Of a stretch of DNA of 64,000 nt, positions 48,935-58,266 are shown piece after piece. Every line of letters starts with the position of its first letter. The first letter of the stretch is position 1. The notes under the pieces are model-generated. The model was not told where the DNA came from. It saw nothing but the letters and a program-made list of their open reading frames with translations, and made no database searches. The position numbers and the translations under genes are program-made. Source of the stretch: Sthenelais limicola (taxonomy: Eukaryota; Annelida; Polychaeta; Phyllodocida; Sigalionidae); contig OW804096.1 in NCBI GenBank assembly GCA_942159475.1, positions 88,267,784 to 88,331,783 on the forward strand. The letters are read 5' to 3'.

Positions 48935-49358
48935 TGTAGTGGGTCCGCCACCCGGAATACAGCGAGGCTGTCGACTATCGCCGAACACCAACCAGGCTAC
49001 GACAGCGGGGGCACTTCTACCGGAGCCGGAGACGACTACCACCAGTTCCGGCCAGTTCCCTCAGGGGGCGACATTCACCACCGTGCAGACGACACTGCCG
49101 ACACCCTCCGACGGACGGTAGGCGGAGGATACTACTACCTCCGCAAGGGGATCCAGGCTTCGCTTAACACTATGGACTCGAGCCGCGCCGCGGACCGAGA
49201 TACTTCTGTTGTTCAAATTAAGCACCCTTGCTTCAGTGACAATACCTTTGTAACTGTACACCTTTGGGAAATAAACCAGGTTCAAACGAATCTCCTCGTA
49301 TTCGTGATTCTTTCCGGAATTTCGTAAACACGTGCCCACAAATCTGCGGTTCACTACA
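48935..49358 (+). repeat. 5' LTR of gypsy element
   Basis: 424 bases, TGTAG at the start and CTACA at the end, with AATAAA at 49270-49275. The first 160 bases reappear at 63846-64000, which defines the LTR pair. Confidence 0.88.
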
Positions 49359-49359
49359 T

Positions 49360-49375
49360 TGGTGCCGTGAGCCTA
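49360..49375 (+). promoter_or_regulatory. Primer binding site of gypsy element
   Basis: TGGTGCCGTGAGCCTA begins one base after the 5' LTR end, the position where a tRNA 3' end primes minus-strand synthesis. The tRNA was not identified. Confidence 0.6.
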
Positions 49376-49426
49376 GGGCAGAGTAGGGAGGTTCCCGAAA
49401 GGATCCCCGATGTTAAGAGTCAGACG

Positions 49427-51451
49427 ATGACTCTTGGCGACGAGGAAGCAGCCAAGGCTGAAGCCGAGCAGCAAGCATGTGAGGCTCTCGCTCAGATGTT
49501 GACGAAACGTCAGGGCGATGCGCAAACCTTTGCGAATGACTCATTTGCTCAACTAGAGCAAGTAGTTGCACACATAGACGATATGCATGCCAATGGATTG
49601 GTCGTCAATCCGGAAACACAAAGCTTAGTTGAGAAACTAGTAGCTGTAGTGTTAGGATTGCGCCCGTGTTACAACGAGGACGATCTTCGCAAGCTCATAG
49701 AGCAGGCGGGCTACAACGTCGAGACAGGCGAGGCGGATGGATCGCATGATTCCGACATTAAGCCGCCGAAAACCGAGGAAACTGCAGTCCCGCTGGGGCA
49801 GCATGATGATGCGAAAGTCATGATGGACCATCTGACTACCGTGCTTTGTTCTTACGACAAAACGGGAAAACCACCAAGCGAAATCGCTGAAGGTGAAATT
49901 CGAGGAACACTCGACCTACTATGGGTGCTGCACGAACAACTTCCATTGAAGCGTGTACAGCGGTTATATCGTGGTCTACGCGAATATGCGGCTTGCCCCC
50001 AATATCTGATCGACATGTTGGATCGAAGATATCCTGCGCTGCTGCCTCCAGGTAGCCCGGATCCGCGTGTGCAGATGCCAGCGCAGGATACGGATAGCAC
50101 GGAACTGCGAGCCCCGCGCTTGCCTAGTACTCCAGCGGGATTCAAGACTGCAGGAAGAAGAGTCGACTTTGTGGATTCGTCTCCTTGGGACAATGGTCTC
50201 AACTACTCGTTGACTAATGTTTCGATTCCATTATTGGACAATGACCTACAGCCCAAACCGGGTCTGTCAGCTGGTCGCGAACCAGATAGCCATACGACGG
50301 TACCAACGAGCACTACTAAGTGTAGACGTTCGATGATGCCTGAGATGGAAGCAAGCGTCGTATATAATGAAGACCGTCCTGCGGAAGTTCGTTTGTACGG
50401 ATCGACGGGCAAGGGAGAAAATCCTAAACCTAAAAATCTCAAACCTTTTCATAATGGAGAGGATTGGGAGGAGTTTCTCGCATCAGCGATAAACTACGCC
50501 GAACTTTGCGGTTGGCCAGAAGAAACGCTTATGTGCGAACTGATTATGGCAACTTCACGACATGTGAACCAGTCAACTTGGGGAAATTCACGATCCCTAA
50601 CATTAAGTGATGTTGTTACGAGGCTTCGTGTCATCTTGGACACAAAGACCGAAGAACAACGCCAGGAGGAATACCGCAGCCGTGTTCAACAGCCTGGCGA
50701 ATCACTTCAACACTATGGTGAGGCTCTGCTTACCTTGTGTAAACGTGCGTACGAGGGACAATACCTCGAACATATGAAGAAGGAGTCAATCCGTACCTTC
50801 TGCACGAGCTTGGAAGATAAGTTTCTTGGCATGTGGGTGCAAACTAATCGCCCAAAGTCTATGCAAGATTGCGTAGATCTCGCAACGGATTTCGTGCGAG
50901 CAGGTGGCCCGGCAGCATATCAGCGTGTCTTGGGTTCCACGCCGGGACAGTCCTCTAAATTTAAAACTAGGGGATATAAGTTCTACGGACAGAGGAAAGA
51001 CAAGGAGCGAAAAGCTTCTTATGTGGCTGCGGAAGCAGAGGCGCAGTCTGACTCTGACTCGTCTGGGGACAAAACTTCGGAGGTGTCTACTGCAACCGAA
51101 GTCCCGGACTCTGATTCGGAATCGGATTTAATAGCCGATTTCACGGCCTTCCAGGCAATGAGGAAGGACGTGCGAAAGGAAGACGGTAAAAAGTCTGACC
51201 ATAGCACGAAAAAGTCGTGGGATAAAACCAAGACTTTGTCTAAATCTTCCAAGAAGACGGTCACGAAAACTGACTACAGGAAGAAAGACACGAAGGCGAC
51301 TTGTCCAGAGCCTGCCTGTTGGCTTTGTGGGAAGACAACCCACTTGCAAGCCAATTGCAATCACCTGAAAAAGTTTCGCGCTTTCATCGCGAAAGAAAAG
51401 GGTGAGGAAGACAATTCCCAGGAAAATAACAAACCGACAAAGGGAAATTGA
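49427..51451 (+). CDS. Gypsy gag polyprotein (674 aa)
   Basis: Structural particle protein. The first ATG in the open frame is at 49427; the frame is open upstream to the primer site, so an upstream non-AUG start is possible. A retrotransposon gag core runs about residues 345-500 (WEEFLASAINYAE, then RVQQPGESLQHYGEALLTLC). An acidic Ser/Asp stretch follows, then one CCHC knuckle, CWLCGKTTHLQANC, near the C-terminus. The frame is intact. Confidence 0.85.
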   Translation: MTLGDEEAAKAEAEQQACEALAQMLTKRQGDAQTFANDSFAQLEQVVAHIDDMHANGLVVNPETQSLVEKLVAVVLGLRPCYNEDDLRKLIEQAGYNVETGEADGSHDSDIKPPKTEETAVPLGQHDDAKVMMDHLTTVLCSYDKTGKPPSEIAEGEIRGTLDLLWVLHEQLPLKRVQRLYRGLREYAACPQYLIDMLDRRYPALLPPGSPDPRVQMPAQDTDSTELRAPRLPSTPAGFKTAGRRVDFVDSSPWDNGLNYSLTNVSIPLLDNDLQPKPGLSAGREPDSHTTVPTSTTKCRRSMMPEMEASVVYNEDRPAEVRLYGSTGKGENPKPKNLKPFHNGEDWEEFLASAINYAELCGWPEETLMCELIMATSRHVNQSTWGNSRSLTLSDVVTRLRVILDTKTEEQRQEEYRSRVQQPGESLQHYGEALLTLCKRAYEGQYLEHMKKESIRTFCTSLEDKFLGMWVQTNRPKSMQDCVDLATDFVRAGGPAAYQRVLGSTPGQSSKFKTRGYKFYGQRKDKERKASYVAAEAEAQSDSDSSGDKTSEVSTATEVPDSDSESDLIADFTAFQAMRKDVRKEDGKKSDHSTKKSWDKTKTLSKSSKKTVTKTDYRKKDTKATCPEPACWLCGKTTHLQANCNHLKKFRAFIAKEKGEEDNSQENNKPTKGN

Positions 51452-51524
51452 GGTGGGTCTCGCAAGGAAGCGGTGACGAGACCCGCAAGTTCGACGGAAC
51501 TCATGACGGGGTGGGGGTGGGTGG

Positions 51525-54500
51525 GTGGGAAGCCCTTCCGTAGCCCGCTTGGGCAAAGGAACTCCATGTGGGTCGTACGATCTGGGGAGGTCAGGTAGGC
51601 AGGCAGAACTGAACAGAGAGGAAACTGGGGTGGTGGAGGGTGAGAACCCGACGAAGCCCACAGATACGAAACTTTGGTCGAAGGAGTCGGTTAGTAACAT
51701 TCGAGCCATCCCGTGCGATCGTGGAATGTGTTTGGACGGTCGCTATACTGGCGCTGGCACGGCACTGCTCGCGGTTAGCTCTACCGTGGGTGGGGAACGC
51801 TGTGTTAAAAATTTGACTAGTTCTGCGGCCAGCCGTGATCTCTCTATTCCTATCGACGTGGTAGCGATAGTGGATAGATGGTATGTACCTGTCAGGGTGG
51901 GTACTAGGCGAGGAGAATTTTTATACGACACGGGTGCAACTACCTCACTAGGGTCTAAACAGTTCTATGAATCGCTGGCCTGCAAGCCCAACCTGCTCGC
52001 TTCGCGGGTTCGGGTAAAACCACTTGCGGGTGGTACTCCAGAGACAATGGGGTTTGCGGTCTTTGACTTTGAGATCGCAGGGCGTTCGTATCCGAACGCT
52101 TGTCTCGTAGTCAGTGGTCTAGGCGGCGGGGAGGAGGCCGTGCTGGGCCAAGACTTCATGTGGCGCTATGATACTAGCATGATGGGGCCTGGCAAGATGC
52201 TCCTGGAAGGAGGCAAGAATCACGTATTCTGTCGACGGAAAGGTGCGATATCGACCGCATTCCTACGGGAGGATGTGCGGTTGGCCGCATTCGAGGTGAA
52301 GGTCGCGTCTGTGGATGTGTCCCTACCCGAGAACAACGTGGGCTATATTATGGAGTCAGATGTAGGGTTACAGGTAGACGGTTTCGTGGAGGGTTGCGAT
52401 ACATATGTATTGTCTGCTCACTGCCACGAACTTCCTATTATGAACTCAACGGGACTTGCAATAGTCATGCCACGCGGGACGCCCGTGGCGTCCGCATATG
52501 AGGTGGCGGCGAACTTCACGGGTGACTAATTCGCATCTGGCATGTGCGAGAGCAGAGTCCGTGAACGGGTCCAGCACGGGGGGGGGGGGAGGAGGAAAGC
52601 GAAAGCTGACCTCTGATAGCTGTTCAATTACTAGCATCCCTGAACTGGAATCTATCATAGAGGGCGCTGAAGTAGCAGATACTGAAACCTTGAAAAAGGT
52701 GCGCGAGTTGGTATATGCGGAAAAGCGTGTGTTCAGATTGCAAGGTGAACAATTGGGGTTTACGAACAGGGTTCTACACTCCATCGACACGGGTGACACT
52801 AAGCCTATAAAGTTACCTTTTCGTCGAGTTCCCTTGGCAAAACAGGAGGCTCTGGACTCCCAGGTCAGTAAGATGCTAGCGGAGGATAAGATTGAGGAAG
52901 GAAATGGCCCATGGGCCTTCCCCACCGTTCTTGTTCCGAAACCGGATGGTTCAACTGGGTTTGCTTCAATGGGTTTGCGTTGATTTCAGGAGACTGAACA
53001 ATGTGACATAGACGACTGTCTAGACGCGCTTGGTGGCAATGCGTGGTTTTGTACCCTAGATCTGGAAAGTGGCTATTGGCAAATAGCTATGGATCCGGAC
53101 AGTAAGGAGAAAACGGCTTTCACTACTTCCACGGGTTTATACCAGTTCAAGGTGATGCCGTTTGGTCTTTGCAACGCCCCGGCCACGTTTCAGAAAATGA
53201 TGACGGAGGTTCTCCGGGGGCTTAATGGCAAGATCTGTGTCGTCTATCTCGACGATGTGATCATTTATGGCGCAACGATCCATGAAGCTATTACAAACAC
53301 GGGTTTAGTGTTTGACAGGTTAATGGCGTCCGGCCTTAAGTTGAAACCGAAGAAGTGTCGCCTCTTTCGTGAAGAGGTACACTACCTGGGTCGCATCGTA
53401 TCTAAGGAGGGGATACGGGCGGATCCGGAGAAGACGCAAGCGGTAGTAACTTGGCCTATTCCGTTGACAGTGAAGGATATCCGATCTTTTCTGGGTTTCG
53501 CTTCATATTACCGTCAGTTCATTCCGAGTTTTAATGATATCGTACGGCCATTGCAGGAAACTGCAACAGCCGGACAAAAGGTACTACGGTATAAGCTTAC
53601 TTGGAATAGTGAGCTCGATGATGCATTCGAGGCTACAAAGAAAGCCTTGCTTTCCATGTCCGTCTTGGCGTATCCACGAGCGACCGGCCAGTTCATTATG
53701 GATACGGATGCGAGTGGTACGGCCATGGGGGCGGTTCTATTGCAGGTTCAGGATGAGCAAGAGCGAGTGATCACATATGCCAGTAATTCGCTCTCGAAAT
53801 CGCAGAAGAACTACTGTACTACGTATAGAGAGCTGTTGGCGGTCGTATATTATGTGCGGAAGTTCAAACATTATTTATACGGCGCAGACTTCATAGTCCG
53901 TACAGACCACTCGTCCCTTACGTGGCTTATGACCTTCAAAGAACCAGAGAATATGCTGGCTCGTTGGTTGCTCGATTGGACTTGCAGCAATACGGGGTTA
54001 CCAATAAAGGTGTTATTCAGCACCGCCCGGGTAAGAAGCATGAAAATGCGGATGGCCTCTCTCGTAGACCTTACAGTCGTTGTAAACGTACAGATTGCGA
54101 TGATTGTGGGGCGCATGAGGCTGCTGTAGCAAGTCTCGTGGGGAAGGGGGTAGGCACGGACGACAATCTCGTATCTGTAAACCAGACTATCCGTGAGCAA
54201 CAGCGCACGGACGATACTATCAATCGTATCATGGGTTTCCTGGAAAACAACCAGGAGCCCACGAATCTGACTAGTGAAAGTGATGAATTCAGAACAATCT
54301 GGAGTCACCAGACGGATTTGTGTTTGGAAGAAGGGGTACTCACGTTCAAGTGGAGAAAACCTTCGACTGGACATGTTTTCCCGAGGATCGTGTTGCCGTT
54401 TGACCAACGCCTATCTATGTTCAGGCGATATCACGGCCCGGCCTCGGCGGGACATTTTGGGCACGCCAGAACGAAAGACGCTTTGCGAAGAAGGTTCTTC

Positions 54501-55072
54501 TGGCCGTCTCAATCCGGGGACATAAAAAGATGGATTCAGCTATGCCCCGAGTGTAATGTGCGAAAGACACGAAAAGGTGTAAATAAATCGCCATTGCAAA
54601 AGGAGCTCACAGGAGAGAGATTCAGTAGAATCTCGATGGACATCCTTAGTGGCTTTAAGACTAGCACGAGAGGAAATACTTGTGTATTGGTCATTGTGGA
54701 TTACTTTACGTTACGTTAGAAGCATACTGCTTACCTAACCATAAGGCGGCGACAGTCGCCTGGACAGTATTTCGCAATTGGATCCTGCGGTTTGGCGCGC
54801 CCAGGGCGATACAAACTGATGGGGGCCCCGAGTTTGATGGAGAATTATTCCGGGAACTCTGTAATCTCTACGACACGAAGAAACAGACAACCCTCCCGTA
54901 TAGGCCACAGGCCAACGGGCAGGCAGAAAGGTTTAATCGTGTTCTCGTAGAACAGCTCTCGTGTTACGCGGATTATGGCGCGGATGATTGGGATACATAT
55001 ATCCCGTGCATCGCGGCGGCCTATAATTGCGTGTATATATCCCCTGCCGGTTATATGCATTTATATGTGTGA
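51525..55072 (+). pseudogene. Gypsy pol: protease, reverse transcriptase, RNase H, integrase, frameshifted
   Basis: Protease in 51525-52529 has LYDTGATTSLGS and a late VLGQDF. The reverse transcriptase (about 52600-53500) has VVYLDD and LGFASYYRQF; RNase H (about 53690-53960) starts IMDTDASG; integrase (54400-55060) has an HHCC zinc region and a DD-E core with QTDGGPEFD and PYRPQANGQAERFNR. Breaks: a frame change from protease to RT near 52529; a small duplication and stop at about 52950-52983 followed by apparent loss of about ten codons; a frame change near 53960; another near 54715. The integrase end is cut by the DIRS insertion. The product cannot be made intact. Confidence 0.85.
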
Positions 55073-57378
55073 ATGTCAGCAGAGGGCAGTGCGTAGTGTC
55101 CAGTCCCCTACAGCCGCACCTTGGGTGGTCACTCACGCTCCAGCCACCGACGCAGCAACACATACTGAACTGGACTGACTCACTTTTTTCTTACGTTGCT
55201 GTAGTCTCCTAAGTTCGTTATGGCTTTAGAGAAATGTTTGGCATGTGGGTACATGCACACAAGACCTGGTGAAAAGTCTTGCAGATACAGGGACGAAGCT
55301 GTAATTGCTGCTAAGGCTGCCGGTGCCACTGCTGAGGAGTGGCAATTATACTTGGACACGGATGCACTCGAGGCTTTGTCTAAACCCGCTGTTATCGCTG
55401 AGGCTGCCGCTATTGTGTCACCTGATATGCAGCGCCTATTGGATCTTAATGAGAAGCAAAGGTCGGATATGGATAAGGTGCTAGCTAAATTTGATTCTCT
55501 ATCGGTGAAGCATGATGCTTTGATTGTGAAAATGGACGCCTCCAAAGCTGGGAGTGCCACCGCGCCGGTGCCCACTGGTCTAACCACTCCTGTCAAGCCC
55601 ACCAAGCCTGTGACTGTCATCGCTAATGCCGCTACTTCGGCTAGCTCCTCCACTACATCTAGCTCCACCTCTACAACTGCTAGCTCTGCTTCTGGTACTA
55701 AGTCTACTCCTGCTGTGGCTATTACTACTTCTGCTGGCGCACAGGGACAGGGCAAGTCTTCTATTCCGTCGTGGGTTAATCTGCCTACCAATGATGACGA
55801 GGCTATGGGCCGTCAGGGAGGTTCTGCCCCGGCGTCCATGGTTACCGGCCCGCTGACCAACGCCCTCCGGGACCTTGCGACTACTATAGACCTGGACAGC
55901 CAAAAGAGGTCCAAAGGTATTCTTTTACGCCCCGAATTCTTTGTTCAATATCGTGATAACTCAATTCAACTACGCAACCTTGATCCTAAGAAGCTGAATT
56001 ATCGCAACCTTGTGTATGGGATGGTCCGGGTCTTGAAGAGCCTGTTGTTGTCTGATGATGATCGTGCCTTCAGTTATCTAGACCACCTACAATCCGTCAC
56101 AAAACATGGCCAAAAGGAGTCTTATATTGACAGTGCATATGTGGAATACGACAGGTCTATAGTGGATAAGGTGGTGCTGGGTGAGTCGACTACCTTTGCT
56201 TATGATCCAATGCTCGCAGCTGACCAGTTCCACGCTGCTAATATGTCCACTCGCTCTGTCAACAAGCCTTCTGATCAGCCCAAATCTAACCGGCGTGGCA
56301 GGAATAATCCTTCTATCCCGGACGGCTACCCCCCTAACAACTGTTATCATTACAACTACAAGTCTTGTACATGGAAGGAATGCCCTAAAGATCATGTGTG
56401 TAGGATTTGTGCGGGGGATCACAAGGCTGTTGGGTGTCCCTCCAAAGGCCGGGGGCTTCCCCTATGACGTCATTACAGAAACTGTAACGAGAGGTCAGGA
56501 CACGGCGAGACCTTATACGAGACTCCCTGTCAAGATGGCGTAGTTTGTTTAGATCTTCTTGATCTTCGGCCTTCTGACAATGTTTTTTCTCCACTTCGCC
56601 TGTGCCTACCTACTGCTGAGGTCCCGTTGGACCATAATATGTTTACTACTACTCTAACACCGCCATTGGAGACTAGTTGTGCTTTGTTTTTGTCTCCTTT
56701 TGGCTGTTTTGTGCCTGCCTCGCTGGACTTGTCAAACTTGTGTGTATCGCCGGGGAATGTTGTTGTGCCTTCGGAGCTTGATGTCATGCCCGTGTCTCCC
56801 CTAATACCTAACTTGTTTCAAGACTGTCAGCCTGTTGTGGTCAAAGACCAGAGGTATTGGCTCCACTATTTTAACTTGTACTCCGAGTATATGAACTGTG
56901 ATCTTGCTGATGACTTGTTGTGTTTCAATCATACTACGTACCAAGCCCATCTTATTGGTGGTCTCCCGTCCCAGCTTAGGCCAGCTGCGTGGAGTTATGA
57001 ACTCTCCTACGAGACCGATCAATTTCTCGCCAACTATTTGTGGAACGGCGTCTTGAATGGCTTTAAAATTGTGGATGAATCCTTCTCGGCCACTTATGAC
57101 AGACGTAACTATGTCTCTGCCACGTCTCCAGAGCCCTATGCCTTCATCTCCAAGTTGCTACAAAGTGAGATTAGTGATTCCAAATATATTCCTTCTCCAC
57201 ACAAGCCCTCTTGTGTACACTCCATTGGGGCCGTCCCCAAGCCGGGTAATAAGTTTCGACCTATAACTGACTGCAAGCGGCCCCTGGGGTTGTCGATCAA
57301 CAACCACATGCTTTCTACCTGTGACACCTTTTGTTACCGCTTTTCAGATATTGCTTCTGCTATGCTTCTGCTATATGT
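55070..57378 (+). mobile_element. Truncated DIRS-type (tyrosine-recombinase) retrotransposon
   Basis: Inserted into gypsy integrase coding. It carries a gag-like ORF and only the beginning of a DIRS-type reverse transcriptase; RNase H, methylase and recombinase parts are missing. TATATGT occurs at both junctions (about 55062 and 57372), a possible short shared target. Boundaries are estimates. Confidence 0.65.
55220..56467 (+). CDS. DIRS-type gag-like protein (415 aa)
   Basis: An N-terminal small Cys motif (CLACGYMHTRPGEKSC) is followed by a short coiled region, a Ser/Thr-rich linker (residues 125-180), a conserved globular part (about 210-330) and a C-terminal zinc-finger-like cluster with CRICAGDHKAVGC. 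This arrangement is typical of DIRS gag proteins as I know them. It ends in a TGA after which the same frame stays open. Confidence 0.7.
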   Translation: MALEKCLACGYMHTRPGEKSCRYRDEAVIAAKAAGATAEEWQLYLDTDALEALSKPAVIAEAAAIVSPDMQRLLDLNEKQRSDMDKVLAKFDSLSVKHDALIVKMDASKAGSATAPVPTGLTTPVKPTKPVTVIANAATSASSSTTSSSTSTTASSASGTKSTPAVAITTSAGAQGQGKSSIPSWVNLPTNDDEAMGRQGGSAPASMVTGPLTNALRDLATTIDLDSQKRSKGILLRPEFFVQYRDNSIQLRNLDPKKLNYRNLVYGMVRVLKSLLLSDDDRAFSYLDHLQSVTKHGQKESYIDSAYVEYDRSIVDKVVLGESTTFAYDPMLAADQFHAANMSTRSVNKPSDQPKSNRRGRNNPSIPDGYPPNNCYHYNYKSCTWKECPKDHVCRICAGDHKAVGCPSKGRGLPL

Positions 57379-57388
57379 CTTCAGTTAG
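56468..57388 (+). pseudogene. DIRS-type pol fragment, N-terminal reverse transcriptase
   Basis: This frame follows gag directly across a single TGA and stays open to 57388; the first ATG is at 56627. The end reads SIGAVPKPGNKFRPITDC and LSINNHM, the entry motifs of DIRS reverse transcriptases. Everything downstream of the first RT motifs is absent. Confidence 0.7.
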
Positions 57389-57453
57389 CATAAGGAGGCA
57401 ACTCCTATGTCGTAGATACCGCGGCCGGTGGTGTCAAGTGGAGTGGAGATCTC

Positions 57454-57897
57454 ATGAAATCTGTTCTCGACCCTGACAAGAGGGGAGAGCTCCGCAAAAC
57501 GACCGGGTTGGAACAAGCTCCTGAGTATAGGAGACTCGTGGCTGCTGGTAGAGAGGTGGTGTCACTGGAGAAGGGCAGGGTCGTGGCAGGTCAAGAGCTC
57601 GCTGAGTCGTTAGAGAAAACACTTCTCCGGAAAGTTAATCTCGCGAACAGGCGTGGCCGACCACCGAAGCACAGGAAGGGGTGTACTGGGGAGACCGTGC
57701 TCCCTCCAGAGCGACCAACTTCTCTACCGAAAAAGCAGGACAAGGGTAGGAAACCCTTGGTACCTAAGGCAGACAAGCCCGATAAGCTTGTACGACGGGG
57801 TTCGGAAGGGCCGAATCCCACGAGGCCGCCCGATGCCGCGACGCGAGGCATTGGCAAACGTGTCTCCAGGCGTCCGGTCAGGCTTGAGATCAGATAG
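57454..57897 (+). CDS. Basic 147-codon ORF with AT-hook-like motif, gypsy remnant
   Basis: Strongly basic product with RRGRPPKHRKG and many Pro/Arg/Lys residues. It lies in gypsy sequence between the two nested elements, in the place where a C-terminal integrase extension could be. It is not recognised as a chromodomain or other named family, and may be only a fragment. Confidence 0.4.
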   Translation: MKSVLDPDKRGELRKTTGLEQAPEYRRLVAAGREVVSLEKGRVVAGQELAESLEKTLLRKVNLANRRGRPPKHRKGCTGETVLPPERPTSLPKKQDKGRKPLVPKADKPDKLVRRGSEGPNPTRPPDAATRGIGKRVSRRPVRLEIR

Positions 57898-58252
57898 CTT
57901 GGAACGACAGTTAGAGCCTCTCTTTAAAATGACGAACATAAAGGTCTGTTAACCCGGTCGTGTCTGTCGAAGACATGGGTTAAGAAAAAAAAAATATACA
58001 CAACGAGAAGTCATTTTGGTCAATACGCTAGGAGAGTGGACACCTCTGTAACGGCCAACCCTATACGGCAATAGCTGTACAAAGTTGATAGGTTGAAACT
58101 GCTAGTATGGATCCATGATGTGGACAGTACCGAGATCGGGCTGAAATCAACCATATTCGCTAACAGTAAGAAACCTGAAGCCAAGTATGTTTCCATTATC
58201 CCTTAAAAACTGCCATAGTACCTTGGAGCGGCCCGTCTAGGGCTGTACATTA
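57898..58252 (+). other. Gypsy sequence between nested insertions, no ORF
   Basis: Noncoding apart from short remnants; ends at the target-site duplication of the LINE. Confidence 0.4.
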
Positions 58253-58266
58253 ACATATTTAACACG
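58253..58266 (+). repeat. Left target-site duplication of nested LINE
   Basis: ACATATTTAACACG, repeated exactly after the LINE poly(A) tail at 60936-60949. Confidence 0.9.

Noticed and set aside
49852..50202. Antisense ORFs in gypsy gag
   Set aside because: Opposite strand of a well-supported gag frame.
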